Assembly (NCBI RefSeq): GCF_020251205.1
Contig: NZ_JAIWYX010000011.1
Coordinates: 35,541 to 99,540 of the forward strand
Source: Arthrobacter sp. M4
GTDB lineage: Bacteria > Actinomycetota > Actinomycetes > Actinomycetales > Micrococcaceae
Direction of reading: 5' to 3'
DNA length: 64,000 nt
Every line of letters starts with the position of its first letter. Within the stretch, counting starts at the first letter, position 1. A model generated the notes under the pieces. That model did no database searches. It was not told where the DNA came from and worked only from the letters and a program-made list of their open reading frames with translations. Shown piece after piece: positions 24,305 to 33,091 of the stretch. A program made the translations under genes and the position numbers.

Positions 24305-25690
24305 GTGAACTTCGCCCTATACCGGGAACTGCTGACGCACCGACCCATTCGCCGTCTTCTCCTTGTGGGCATGATCGCAAGGATTCCCCATTCGGCGGCC
24401 GGTGTCCTTCTCACCCTGCACATCGTGCTGTCTCTCGGGGAGGGCTACGCCGCCGCCGGCACCGCTGCGGCCATCATGACCATCGGCATCGCCCTCGGTG
24501 CGCCCTGGCGTGGCCGGCGCGTGGACACTGTTGGCCTGCGCAAGGCGCTGATTCCATCAATCGTCTCCGAATCCGTGATTTGGTCCGTGGTTCCATACGT
24601 CAGCTACCAGTGGATCCTGCCGCTCGTCTTCATCGGTGGCCTCTTCACGCTGCCCATCTTCAGCGTCATCCGCCAGTCCCTGGGCGTCCTGGCAGACACT
24701 GAGCAGCGGCGGACTGCATATGCCCTCGATTCGATCACTACGGAAGTCGTTTTCATGATCGGCCCAGCGGTTGGCGCGGTTGCGGCAACAGCAGGGCTCT
24801 CGACAGCGGGACTGACCATCGTGGGTGTCTCAACGTCCCTTGCGGGGCTCTTCCTGCTGTGGTTCAACCCACCCACCCGAAGTGCGCAGGGTGGCTTGGC
24901 GGAGGAGTCGGGCGCCCATGGGGCGGCTGGAATTGACGCCGCTGATGCGGCTTTGGTCGCCACGGCTCCGGCCCAGCTTCATGACCCGGCCGACGTCGGC
25001 GGTTCTGCCTTGACACCTTCGCGGCACCGATCTGGGGGAGAAGGCGCTGGCGAAAGTCCACGTGTTCCGGGCCGCGATGAACAGCCTCCAGGCAGGTTGG
25101 CGCGAAGCCTCGCCTGGTTCACGGCCGCGGTGGCAGCGGTCTTCGCCGTCGCCGCGGGTTCCGGCGTAGTGCTGAGCGGGACCGACGTCGGCATTGTGGC
25201 CCTGCTGGAACGGGGCGGAAGGCAAGCAGACATCGGCATTGTCTTCTTCTTCTGGTGCGCGGCGTCGGTTGTGGGTGGCGTCCTGTACGGGGCGATGCAT
25301 CGTCCGCTGCCGCCAGCGATCCTGTTGTTCGGCATGGCTGCGCTCACAGTCCCCATGGGCTTCGCCCATGACACCTGGACCGTGGCGCTCCTGTCTGTGC
25401 TGCCAGGTCTGTTGTGCGCACCGGTGCTTTCAGCTGCCTCAGAGAAAGTTGCGGAGTTGGTTGATGAGGACCGCAGGGGTGAAGCGATGGGCTGGTACGG
25501 TTCCGCTCTCACCGCCGGAGTTGCCCTCGGCTCGCCGCTGGCCGGCGTCTTCATCGATGCCGTTGGACCTTGGGGAGGCTTCGTTTCGGTGGGCGCCGGT
25601 GGAGTTGTGCTGTGCTTGGCAGCGGTAGCGTTCCACCGCGGGAGGCACAGCGGCAAAAAGGAAGGCCGGGCAATGACCGGCCCCGCCTAA
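24305..25690 (+). CDS. Major facilitator superfamily transporter
   Basis: A 461-residue inner-membrane transporter with about twelve hydrophobic spans in two halves, split by a long Ala/Gly/Pro-rich cytoplasmic loop (about residues 190-255). The loop after span 2, APWRGRRVDTVGLRKAL, resembles MFS motif A. The GTG at 24305 follows AAAAGGA at good spacing; an ATG at 24275 is possible. Substrate cannot be predicted; the layout suggests proton-driven efflux. It is the last gene of the his-linked run. Confidence 0.85.
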   Translation: MNFALYRELLTHRPIRRLLLVGMIARIPHSAAGVLLTLHIVLSLGEGYAAAGTAAAIMTIGIALGAPWRGRRVDTVGLRKALIPSIVSESVIWSVVPYVSYQWILPLVFIGGLFTLPIFSVIRQSLGVLADTEQRRTAYALDSITTEVVFMIGPAVGAVAATAGLSTAGLTIVGVSTSLAGLFLLWFNPPTRSAQGGLAEESGAHGAAGIDAADAALVATAPAQLHDPADVGGSALTPSRHRSGGEGAGESPRVPGRDEQPPGRLARSLAWFTAAVAAVFAVAAGSGVVLSGTDVGIVALLERGGRQADIGIVFFFWCAASVVGGVLYGAMHRPLPPAILLFGMAALTVPMGFAHDTWTVALLSVLPGLLCAPVLSAASEKVAELVDEDRRGEAMGWYGSALTAGVALGSPLAGVFIDAVGPWGGFVSVGAGGVVLCLAAVAFHRGRHSGKKEGRAMTGPA

Positions 25691-25768
25691 GTGAGCGACT
25701 TCCTTGCCTTCCTGGCCACGCAAGGGGCCTGAGTTGGTCGTCGCGAGATCGGCTTTGCCTGCACCCTC

Positions 25769-26155
25769 CTAATTGACCGGTCCGGTGAACTTCTCTCCGG
25801 GGCCCTTGCCGGGCTCGTCAGGAATAAGGGAGGCTTCCCGGAAGGCGAGCTGTAGGGAACGGAGGCCGTCGCGCAAAGGGCCGGCATGCTGGGACCCGAT
25901 TTCCGGAGCAGCAGCCGTTACAAGTCCAGCCAACGCAGTGATCAGCTTGCGCGCCTCGTCCAGGTCCTTGAGGTCTTCGGCGTTGGGGTCGTCCGCCAGA
26001 CCCACCTTGACTGCGGCGGCACTCATGAGATGGACGGCTCCCGTGGTGATGACTTCCACGGCCGGGACCTCGGAGATATCCCGGATCTGCTGGGCGAGGA
26101 CGGCGTCGTCGCCGTCGGACTCGTGGATGTGCTGATTGCTGTCAGAAGTGCTCAT
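25769..26155 (-). CDS. DUF1844 protein
   Basis: A 128-residue acidic protein that matches the DUF1844 family, which is regularly divergent from infC in actinobacteria. VITTGAVHLMSAAAVKVGL and DLDEARKLITALAGLV are the conserved blocks. There is no signal peptide or catalytic motif. Function is unknown; the link with infC suggests a translation or growth role but is only positional. Confidence 0.85.
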   Translation of the reverse strand: MSTSDSNQHIHESDGDDAVLAQQIRDISEVPAVEVITTGAVHLMSAAAVKVGLADDPNAEDLKDLDEARKLITALAGLVTAAAPEIGSQHAGPLRDGLRSLQLAFREASLIPDEPGKGPGEKFTGPVN

Positions 26156-26560
26156 GTGGGTAAGCTTGGCACAGACCGACTGGAAGTCGTTATTCGGATT
26201 GTCCCCTGTGCTTCAGTTCGCGAAGTAAAGCGAACGGCTAAACGCACCAGGGCAAGCACCCGTGTCGCCGATGTGCGGACAGGGGCGGTTTTCTGTAGAA
26301 TTGATTTTCAGTTTGCAAGCGGAGTTCTCTCCCACCCGCGTCAGCCGTTTCCCTGGTGAACGATTCCAGGGGCCAAGGTTGCCGGGTAACCGGTCGGACA
26401 TTGCAGGGCCCAGGCCCATGGCAATGCGCGTAGCCGCGACGGGCTGCCCGTAGAGGGTGGCAGTTGCGGATGCCCCGACTATTGAGGCCTTCGATTGCAC
26501 CGGCAATTGGGGGCCTTCTCTGTTTGCCGGCACAACCATCACAATCACAGGAGCTTTGAC
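26156..26560 (+). promoter_or_regulatory. infC leader region
   Basis: About 400 bases with no convincing gene. A -10-like TAGAAT lies at 26296-26301, which would give a leader of about 250 bases. A short hairpin ATTGC/GCAAT (26494-26507) is nested in a longer imperfect pairing just before infC. The Shine-Dalgarno CAGGAG lies at 26548-26553. A leader of this kind would suit autogenous control by IF3 or L20, which is inference. Confidence 0.45.
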
Positions 26561-27565
26561 ATTAGCGAGCCAAGAATCAATGAGCGTATCCGCGTCCCGG
26601 AAGTGCGGTTGGTCGGCCCTGCCGGCGAACAGGTAGGCATCGTCCGTATTGAGGATGCCCTGCGTTTGGCAGCCGAGGCAGATTTGGATCTCGTTGAAGT
26701 TGCGCCGCAGGCCAAGCCGCCGGTGTGCAAGCTGATGGACTTCGGAAAGTACAAGTACGAAGCCGCGGTGAAGGCCCGTGAAGCCCGGAAGAACCAGACC
26801 AACACGGTTCTGAAGGAGATTCGCTTCCGCCTGAAGATCGACACCCATGACTACGAGACGAAGCGCGGGCACGCGCTTCGCTTCCTGGGTGCCGGCGACA
26901 AGGTTAAGGCCATGATCCAGTTCCGTGGTCGCGAACAGCAGCGTCCCGAAATGGGCATTCGCCTGCTGCAGCGATTCGCGGACGACGTGGCCGAAGTTGG
27001 TGTCGTCGAATCCAGCCCCAGGATCGACGGCCGCAACATGGTCATGGTCATCGGACCGCTGAAGAACAAGGCCGAAGCCAAAGCTGAGGCACGGCGCGCC
27101 GCACAGCGTGCCGAAGCCAAGGCCCAGAATGAGGCCAAGGCCGCTGCAGCCCGCGTTGACGTTTCCAGCGACAAGGCACCGATGACGCAGTCGCTGGGCG
27201 ACCTGCTTCCGGAAGGCTTCCTGTCTGCTGAAGCCGCTGACGAGGGTGCTGTGGAGACTGCAGCGCCTGAGGTGGCGCCTGCCGTCGTTGAGGAGTCCGC
27301 CCCGGTGGCGCCTGCCGTCGTCGAGGAGTCCGCCCCGGTGGCGCCTGCCGTCGTCGAGGAGTCCGCCCCGGTGGCCCCTGCCGCAGCAGTTCCTGCGGCT
27401 CCGGCAACTCCGGCTGCGCCTGCAGAGGCGCCGAAGCCCGCTGCGCCGAAGCCCGCTGCGCCTGCGGCGCCCAAGCCGGTGGCAAAGCCGGCCGCGCCCA
27501 AGCCAGTGGCCCGGCCCGCAGCACCCAAGGCTACGCCTAAGCCGCCTGCCAGGAAGACCAACTAG
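26561..27565 (+). CDS. infC: Translation initiation factor IF-3 with long Ala/Pro C-terminal tail
   Basis: A 334-residue protein whose first 180 residues are IF3: ISEPRINERIRVPEV, GIVRIEDALRLA, VCKLMDFGKYKYE and the C-domain KEIRFRLKIDTHDYETK. It starts at an ATT codon (26561), seven bases after CAGGAG; no ATG, GTG or TTG in frame fits the conserved N-terminus. IF3 discriminates against AUU, so this start is the classic basis of autoregulation. After residue 180 comes a charged Lys/Ala helix, then an Ala/Pro-rich tail with three 11-residue repeats (VAPAVVEESAP). The tail more than half again extends the usual size. Confidence 0.93.
   Translation: MSEPRINERIRVPEVRLVGPAGEQVGIVRIEDALRLAAEADLDLVEVAPQAKPPVCKLMDFGKYKYEAAVKAREARKNQTNTVLKEIRFRLKIDTHDYETKRGHALRFLGAGDKVKAMIQFRGREQQRPEMGIRLLQRFADDVAEVGVVESSPRIDGRNMVMVIGPLKNKAEAKAEARRAAQRAEAKAQNEAKAAAARVDVSSDKAPMTQSLGDLLPEGFLSAEAADEGAVETAAPEVAPAVVEESAPVAPAVVEESAPVAPAVVEESAPVAPAAAVPAAPATPAAPAEAPKPAAPKPAAPAAPKPVAKPAAPKPVARPAAPKATPKPPARKTN
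27272..27382 (+). repeat. 33-bp tandem repeat inside infC
   Basis: Three 33-bp units (27272-27370), each encoding VAPAVVEESAP, are followed by a 12-bp partial unit. Units two and three are identical except where the repeat decays; unit one differs by one base (GTT for GTC). Confidence 0.9.
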
Positions 27566-27681
27566 TACACAGCCGTAGCGGATTACTCCGCGCGGCAAGC
27601 AAGCAGCATGCCGTCCCGCAGGGATTGGCTGCGTCAAGAACTGCAGATTAGTTCTGCGGATACGTTAGGAGATCGGTTCTC

Positions 27682-27876
27682 ATGCCGAAGATGAAGACCC
27701 ACAGCGGTGCCAAGAAGCGCTTCAAGCTGACCGGCACAGGCAAGCTGAAGCGCCAGCAGGCCAACCGCCGTCACTACCTGGAGCACAAGTCCTCCATCCT
27801 GACCCGCCGCCTCGCCGGCGACCGCATCGTCTTCAAGGGCGACGCCAAGGTCATCAAGAAGATGCTCGGCCTCTAA
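27682..27876 (+). CDS. rpmI: 50S ribosomal protein L35
   Basis: A 64-residue basic protein. MPKMKTHSGAKKRFKLTGTG and ILTRRLAGDR are standard. It lies between infC and rplT in the conserved order, with gaps of 116 and 119 bp. A small hairpin (AGAACT/AGTTCT, 27637-27655) lies just upstream. Confidence 0.98.
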   Translation: MPKMKTHSGAKKRFKLTGTGKLKRQQANRRHYLEHKSSILTRRLAGDRIVFKGDAKVIKKMLGL

Positions 27877-27995
27877 TTCCAAGTCCTCCGGCGAGTTGCC
27901 AACCGGCAACCGTCGACTACAACCAAGCCTTCTCAGGCCAGCCGGGAAACCGGCAGTAGCAGCTTGGGATCAAGAAATTCTGAAGGAGTACGCAC

Positions 27996-28667
27996 GTGGC
28001 ACGTGTGAAGCGGGCGGTCAACGCCCACAAGAAGCGCCGGGTTATCCTCGAACGCGCCAAGGGTTACCGCGGTCAGCGTTCCCGCCTTTACCGCAAGGCC
28101 AAGGAACAGCTGCTGCACTCGTTTGTTTACAGCTACGGCGACCGCCGCAAGCGCAAGGGTGACTTCCGCCGTCTTTGGATCCAGCGCATCAACGCTGCAT
28201 CCCGCGCCAACGGCCTCACCTACAACCGCCTCATCCAGGGCCTGAAGGCCGCTGAGGTGGAGGTTGACCGCCGCATGCTGGCTGAGCTTGCCGTCTCCGA
28301 CGCCAACGCTTTCGCCGCCCTGGTCCAGGTGGCCAAGGACGCCCTGCCGTCCGACACTTCCGCTCCTGCCGCCAAGGCTGAGGCGCCCAAGGCAAAGGCT
28401 ACGTCTGCCGCCGCCACCGCTACGGCCGTCAAGGCCGTTGTTGCAGAGAAGCCGGCCATCGAAGGTGCTGTTGTCGCCGTTGAGGGCGAGGACGCTCCCG
28501 AAGGCTACGCCATCAAGGGCAACGCCGAGTCCAAGAAGTACCACGTTCCGGGTTCCACCTGGTACGACGCCACCGCCGCCGAATACTGGTTCTCCACCGT
28601 TGAGGCTGCCAAGGCTGCTGGCTTCGAGCCGGCAGGCGGCGAAGCCCGCCAGCAGATCAAGAACTAG
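27996..28667 (+). CDS. rplT: 50S ribosomal protein L20 with extra C-terminal domain
   Basis: A 223-residue protein. Residues 1-118 are a complete L20 (MARVKRAVNAHKKRRVIL, GYRGQRSRLYRKAKEQ, GLTYNRLIQGLK). Then comes an Ala/Lys linker and a 50-residue C-terminal module with YAIKGNAESKKYHVPGS, TAAEYWFSTVEAAKAAGF and KN end. That module resembles small domains tacked onto other actinobacterial proteins (for example L17), sometimes called sunset-type; this name is from memory. Typical L20 is about 120-130 residues, so the protein is nearly doubled. The GTG start follows GAAGGAG. Confidence 0.93.
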   Translation: MARVKRAVNAHKKRRVILERAKGYRGQRSRLYRKAKEQLLHSFVYSYGDRRKRKGDFRRLWIQRINAASRANGLTYNRLIQGLKAAEVEVDRRMLAELAVSDANAFAALVQVAKDALPSDTSAPAAKAEAPKAKATSAAATATAVKAVVAEKPAIEGAVVAVEGEDAPEGYAIKGNAESKKYHVPGSTWYDATAAEYWFSTVEAAKAAGFEPAGGEARQQIKN

Positions 28668-28680
28668 TCGCGCGAGCCGC

Positions 28681-28686
28681 TAGGGT
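28681..28686 (+). promoter_or_regulatory. -10 element for leaderless TrmH-like gene
   Basis: TAGGGT ends 7 bases before the ATG at 28694. Confidence 0.5.
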
Positions 28687-28693
28687 TTCTTGT

Positions 28694-29611
28694 ATGAACG
28701 AAACCGGGCGCCCGCAAGCAGAACCAATGTCCAATCCCCGAGCAGATCGGGTACGGGACGTGGCTAAGCTTGCCGGGCGCCCGGCGCGTTTAAGGAAGCA
28801 GCGCTTCCTCGCCGAAGGACCACAGGCGGTCCGCGAGGCCCTGGTGATGAATCGTTCGCGCCTGGCCCAGGGCCAGGAGCCGGTTGTCCATGAGGTTTAC
28901 GCCAGCAGGGCCTGCCTCGACCGGCTGCCGGAACTCGCGGAACTGGCCGCCGGCACCCTCTTGCGGCTGGCAAGCGATGACGTTCTGACCGCCATGGCGG
29001 ACACCGTCAACCCGCAGGGGATTGTGGCGGTGTGCAGCTTCGTGGACGTCGCCTTGGACGAAGTGCTCGACGCCGGTCCCCGCCTGGTTGCCGTACTTTG
29101 CCAAGTCCGTGACCCCGGTAATGCGGGTACCGTCCTGCGTGCCGCTGACGCGGCCGGGGCTGATGCGGTGGTGCTGACGTCGTCGAGCGTGGATATCTAC
29201 AACCCCAAGGCGGTTCGCTCTACTGCGGGTTCGCTGTTCCACGTGCCTGTGGTGCTCGGTGCCGACGTCGAAGAGTTGGTGGCGAGACTTCGTGGCAACG
29301 GCTTGGGGATTTTGGCCGCAGATGGCTACGGCGACGTGGATCTTGACGCACTGCAAGACCAGAGCGCCCGCCGCAGGCTGGGCGGGTCAGCGGAGGAATC
29401 CGCCAGTGGGGCGTCCGGAAAGGCTCCGTTCGCCTTGGAAGGCCCCACCGCGTGGCTGTTCGGGAACGAGGCCCAGGGGCTGAGCGACGACGAACTCGCG
29501 CTGGCGGATCATCGCGTAGCTGTCCCGGTGTACGGCTCGGCGGAAAGCCTCAATCTTGGGACTGCGGCAACGGTTTGCCTTTACGCCAGTGCCCGGGCAC
29601 AGCGGCGCTGA
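28694..29611 (+). CDS. TrmH/SpoU-family RNA 2'-O-methyltransferase
   Basis: A 305-residue methyltransferase with the trefoil-knot SpoU fold. Motif 1 VRDPGNAGTVLRAADAAGAD, motif 2 WLFGNEAQGLSDDEL and motif 3 VPVYGSAESLNLGTAA are all intact. The N-terminal substrate-binding domain includes RKQRFLAEGPQAVREAL. The gene follows rplT, the usual actinobacterial place. Its target (23S rRNA or tRNA ribose) cannot be assigned from sequence. A leaderless promoter is visible. Confidence 0.9.
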   Translation: MNETGRPQAEPMSNPRADRVRDVAKLAGRPARLRKQRFLAEGPQAVREALVMNRSRLAQGQEPVVHEVYASRACLDRLPELAELAAGTLLRLASDDVLTAMADTVNPQGIVAVCSFVDVALDEVLDAGPRLVAVLCQVRDPGNAGTVLRAADAAGADAVVLTSSSVDIYNPKAVRSTAGSLFHVPVVLGADVEELVARLRGNGLGILAADGYGDVDLDALQDQSARRRLGGSAEESASGASGKAPFALEGPTAWLFGNEAQGLSDDELALADHRVAVPVYGSAESLNLGTAATVCLYASARAQRR

Positions 29612-29718
29612 ATCATGCGGCACAGGGCGCCGGACGTTGACCAATAGCTGAATAGGCAAGGGGCTGGTGCACCAGTTGGTGCGCCCGCCCACTGCTGCTG
29701 GAAGTTAGCGGTCAGGAG

Positions 29719-29985
29719 TTACGTTGTCCGGTTGCGTCCGGTGATTGCGCCGTAGATACCGGCGACAAGAAGCCCGCCGACGATGGCAAGAAGCCATGTT
29801 CCGAGGTCAAAGAAGGCCAGATCGCCCCTGTTGAACAACAAGCTGCCGATCCAACCGCCGACCAATGCGCCGACGACGCCCAGAATGAGGCTGGTCACCC
29901 ATCCTCCGCCTACCCTTCCGGGCATGATGGCTTTGACAATTGCACCAACAATAAGTCCGAGAACAATCCAGGCGAGTAGGCCCAT
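29719..29985 (-). CDS. GlsB/YeaQ/YmgE-family stress membrane protein
   Basis: An 88-residue integral membrane protein with three hydrophobic spans and Gly-rich turns (LIVGAIVKAIMPGRVGGGW, VVGALVGGWIG). The start follows a strong AAGGAGGAG. The family is linked to envelope and acid stress; mechanism is unknown. It stands alone and convergent with the TrmH-like gene. Confidence 0.9.
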   Translation of the reverse strand: MGLLAWIVLGLIVGAIVKAIMPGRVGGGWVTSLILGVVGALVGGWIGSLLFNRGDLAFFDLGTWLLAIVGGLLVAGIYGAITGRNRTT

Positions 29986-30089
29986 GTCTCCTCCTTGTGT
30001 TCGGGGGGCCGGTTGTGCCGACCCCTTCCATAGCCCTCACGTTAACACTTTGGCGAAAGGTTGTCAGTAGGCTTACTTTCGTGTCATTG

Positions 30090-30113
30090 GCGTGTCGTTA
30101 GGCGTGTCGTTAG
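30090..30113 (+). repeat. 12-bp direct repeat, two copies
   Basis: GCGTGTCGTTAG occurs twice in tandem within the 276-bp gap before the cation-efflux gene, with degenerate GTGTCATTGG and GGTCGTTGG flanks. Function is not evident. Confidence 0.6.
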
Positions 30114-30261
30114 GAGGTCGTTGGCCCGTTGTTGGCTGATCGGCGTGTCATCGCACGTGCGGGGGCCATGAGCCGACAGGTACGGTATGGAGTGCGGGAC
30201 GTGCCGCTGAAGCCACGGATCCCGACGTTCTCGCTATCCCAAACTGAAGAGGTGAACCTTC

Positions 30262-31179
30262 GTGGCTGCACAAGGCGGTACAAAGGCGATCGTGGCGGCC
30301 CTCGCGGCCAATCTGACCATCGCGGTCCTTAAGTTTCTGGCCTTTATTTTGACGGCGTCGTCGTCCATGCTGGCTGAGGCCATCCACTCCGTTGCCGACT
30401 CTGGCAACCAGGTGCTCCTGCTGGTTGGCGGCATTCGGTCCCAGCGCGCGGCCAGTCCGCAGCATCCATTTGGCTACGGCCGGGAACGCTACATCTACGC
30501 ATTCATCGTGTCGATTGTGCTCTTTAGCGTCGGTGGCTTGTTTGCACTGTATGAAGCCTGGGAGAAGCTGCAGCATCCGCACGCCATCGAGGGTATGTTC
30601 TGGTGGGTTCCCCTGGCGGTCCTCGTCGGTGCCATCATCGCGGAGGGCTTCTCGTTCCGCACCGCGATCGTAGAGTCGAACCACATTCGCGGGAAGCAGA
30701 CCTGGGTCTCGTTCGTACGCAACGCCAAGCAGCCGGAACTGCCGGTCATCCTCCTCGAAGACCTGGGCGCATTGCTCGGCCTGGTCTTTGCCCTCTTTGG
30801 TGTGGGGCTGACGTTGATCACGGGGAATGGTGTCTGGGATGCCGTGGGTACGGGCATGATCGGCCTGCTCCTTGTGGCGATCGCCGTCATCCTTGCAATT
30901 GAGACAAAATCGCTGCTGCTTGGCGAATCCGCGAATCGGAACGACGTCAACAGGATCCAGGAAGCCATCCAGGCCGATGGGACGCGCATTATCCACATCA
31001 AAACGATGCATCTGGGTCCGGAGGAACTCTTGGTTGCCGCAAAGATCTCCGTGGGTGCAGCTGAATCAGGCGAGGAGATCGCCAGGGCCATCGATGAGGC
31101 GGAAGCACGCATCCGCGCCGCCGTACCGATCGCCAGGGTTATCTATCTGGAACCCGACATCGAGCGAGTCCAGGTCTAA
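30262..31179 (+). CDS. Cation diffusion facilitator transporter
   Basis: A 305-residue proton-coupled divalent-metal exporter of the CDF family. About six spans are visible, with the family block SMLAEAIHSVADSGNQVLLL (candidate His and Asp metal ligands) and a C-terminal cytoplasmic domain (IKTMHLGPEELLVAAKI). The GTG start has only a weak GAGGTG upstream. Zinc, iron or manganese are possible; sequence alone does not decide. It ends 3 bp from the converging MFS gene. Confidence 0.88.
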   Translation: MAAQGGTKAIVAALAANLTIAVLKFLAFILTASSSMLAEAIHSVADSGNQVLLLVGGIRSQRAASPQHPFGYGRERYIYAFIVSIVLFSVGGLFALYEAWEKLQHPHAIEGMFWWVPLAVLVGAIIAEGFSFRTAIVESNHIRGKQTWVSFVRNAKQPELPVILLEDLGALLGLVFALFGVGLTLITGNGVWDAVGTGMIGLLLVAIAVILAIETKSLLLGESANRNDVNRIQEAIQADGTRIIHIKTMHLGPEELLVAAKISVGAAESGEEIARAIDEAEARIRAAVPIARVIYLEPDIERVQV

Positions 31180-31182
31180 AGG

Positions 31183-32397
31183 TCACTGGGATGCCGTGAG
31201 TGGTCTCCTGCGCTCCAGGAGGCCGCTTACGACGGCGACGCCGAGGCCTAGGAGGGCTAGGAACGCCCCGACCAAGGCTGGAGCAACATATCCCCAGCCC
31301 CAGGCGATGACCACACCTCCAAGGAACGCCCCGAGGGCGTTCGCGATGTTCAGGGCGGAGTGGTTCAAGGAAGACGCCAGGGATGGAGCGTCAGGGGAGG
31401 CATCCAGCAGTCGCGTCTGCAAGGGCGGGACAAGCATCGACCCGATGGCACCCACCACAAAAGCCATAAACAGGGCGCTCCAAGCCCAATGGGCGGCCAC
31501 GGCGTAGAGCACCAGTGCGGCGGCAATCCCCGGGAGGACGCGGTAGATGGTTCCCATAACGGACTTATCCGCGATCCGTCCACCGAGGACGTTGCCCGCC
31601 ACCATGCCGAGGCCATACAGGGCCACAACCACAGGGACAATGGACTCGGGCATGCCAGCGACCGTTGTCATAGTGTGTGCGATGTACGTGTAAGTGGCGA
31701 AGAAACCGCCGAAGCCAATAATTCCGATCAAGAGTGCCAGCCACACCTGGACCCTCTTCAGGGCACCGAGTTCGCGCCGGATCGAAGCCTCTGGGTGGGC
31801 CGGCTCAAACGGTACAAACTTCCACACAAGGCCAACCGTCGTGAAGCCGATCAAGCCGACCACAACGAACAACAGCCGCCAGCCGAAGGTTTGGCCCAGC
31901 CAGGTGGCCGCCGGCACACCAACTACATTTGAAACTGTCAGCCCCGCCATGACCATGGAGATTGCCCAACCACGCCGCGTAGGCGCCACCAGGGACGCTG
32001 CAATAACCGCGGCGACGCCAAAGTAGGCACCGTGCGGGAGGCCCGAGGCGAAACGGGTCAGGATCATGGACCCGTAGTCCGGAGCCAGGAACGACGTAAG
32101 GTTCGCCAGGCTCAGCACAGCCATGAGTCCCAGCGCCAGATGTTTACGTGGCAGTCGGGCCCCAAAGGCGGCAAATAGCGGGGCCCCAATGACCACCCCC
32201 AACGCATAGGCGGAAATGAGGTTTCCCGCCTCCGGCGTACTGACGTACAGGCCCGCTTCGACTTCTTTGAGCAGGCCCATGATGGTGAACTCGGTCACCC
32301 CGATGGCGAAGCCACCCATTGCGAGGGCAACGATTGCCCAGGCGACGGAGCTGGGAGCGGCTTTCCGGACGGGACGGGAAATGGCTGTGGTAGTCAT
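31183..32397 (-). CDS. MFS exporter, AraJ/sugar-efflux (DHA1) type
   Basis: A 404-residue, twelve-span MFS permease. AIVALAMGGFAIGVTEF near the start, RFASGLPHGAYFGVAA in span 4 and GWRLLFVVVG are typical of the DHA1 arabinose/sugar-efflux group. The ATG at 32397 (MTTTAISRP) is chosen; the upstream frame to 32433 lacks a ribosome site. Substrate is unknown (sugars, drugs or arabinosides are reported for relatives). Confidence 0.87.
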   Translation of the reverse strand: MTTTAISRPVRKAAPSSVAWAIVALAMGGFAIGVTEFTIMGLLKEVEAGLYVSTPEAGNLISAYALGVVIGAPLFAAFGARLPRKHLALGLMAVLSLANLTSFLAPDYGSMILTRFASGLPHGAYFGVAAVIAASLVAPTRRGWAISMVMAGLTVSNVVGVPAATWLGQTFGWRLLFVVVGLIGFTTVGLVWKFVPFEPAHPEASIRRELGALKRVQVWLALLIGIIGFGGFFATYTYIAHTMTTVAGMPESIVPVVVALYGLGMVAGNVLGGRIADKSVMGTIYRVLPGIAAALVLYAVAAHWAWSALFMAFVVGAIGSMLVPPLQTRLLDASPDAPSLASSLNHSALNIANALGAFLGGVVIAWGWGYVAPALVGAFLALLGLGVAVVSGLLERRRPLTASQ

Positions 32398-32601
32398 GTG
32401 CCTGTTTCTTGGAGATGGCGACGGAATCCGCACTGACGGACGGATCAGGGTGGGCAGCGCATCGTCGGGCCATCCGAAGCGGGCCTGCCACTGGAGCGAA
32501 AAGCCCGGTGTCCAAAGTTTACTGGCGCGTGCAACTACCTTGATCGTTATGTGGCCACCACCACATGCTGCGGGGCGTGAGTCCCCCTGAGTGTTCGCCC
32601 G

Positions 32602-32607
32602 TAGACT
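32602..32607 (+). promoter_or_regulatory. -10 element for leaderless Nudix gene
   Basis: TAGACT ends 6 bases before the GTG at 32614. Confidence 0.5.
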
Positions 32608-32613
32608 GGCGGG

Positions 32614-33048
32614 GTGACTGGACGCATAAACGTGGTGGGCGCCGCTATTGTGGACTCACTCGAGAATCCCCGAAGCCTTCTTGCTGCCCGCCGCACGGCA
32701 CCCCCGCGGTTCGCCGGTATGTGGGAATTCCCGGGAGGCAAGGTGGAATCGGGCGAGAGTTGCGAGGATGCGTTGCACAGGGAACTGCTCGAAGAACTCG
32801 GAGTTCGGATTCGACTGGGCGACGAGCTGGAGTCATCACAGCCGGATGGGTGGCCGCTCAACGAACGCGCAGTGATGCGGGTCTGGTTCGCAGAGTTGCG
32901 CGGCGGCACTCCTCGCCCGCTCCAGGACCATGACGAACTGCTTTGGGTACCCCTGGAAGACCGTGCCGCGGCCCTGGACCTGCCGTGGATTCCGGCCGAC
33001 GAGCCCATTGTCAAGGCACTCTTGGACCGCGTGGCTGCCCTGGCCTGA
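32614..33048 (+). CDS. MutT-like Nudix hydrolase
   Basis: A 144-residue nucleotide pyrophosphohydrolase. The Nudix box GX5EX7REUXEEXGU is complete, from GKVESGE to RELLEELGV. MWEFPGG precedes it as in MutT. Size and layout fit an oxidised-dNTP sanitiser, such as 8-oxo-dGTPase, or CTP pyrophosphohydrolase; the choice needs assay. The gene is single and apparently leaderless, next to the SOS-box radical SAM gene that converges on it. Confidence 0.9.
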   Translation: MTGRINVVGAAIVDSLENPRSLLAARRTAPPRFAGMWEFPGGKVESGESCEDALHRELLEELGVRIRLGDELESSQPDGWPLNERAVMRVWFAELRGGTPRPLQDHDELLWVPLEDRAAALDLPWIPADEPIVKALLDRVAALA

Positions 33049-33091
33049 GGTAGTTGCTCCTGTGGCCTGGCGGTCAACAATGGCAGGGTGC

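Noticed and set aside
26262..26453. 63-codon frame in the infC leader as a possible leader peptide
   Set aside because: It starts before the likely -10 element and shows no ribosome site or conserved-looking composition.
26213..27637. 474-residue open frame opposite infC
   Set aside because: It is the low-complexity Ala/Arg/Gly shadow of infC in a GC-rich genome and has no family motif; infC on the plus strand is certain.
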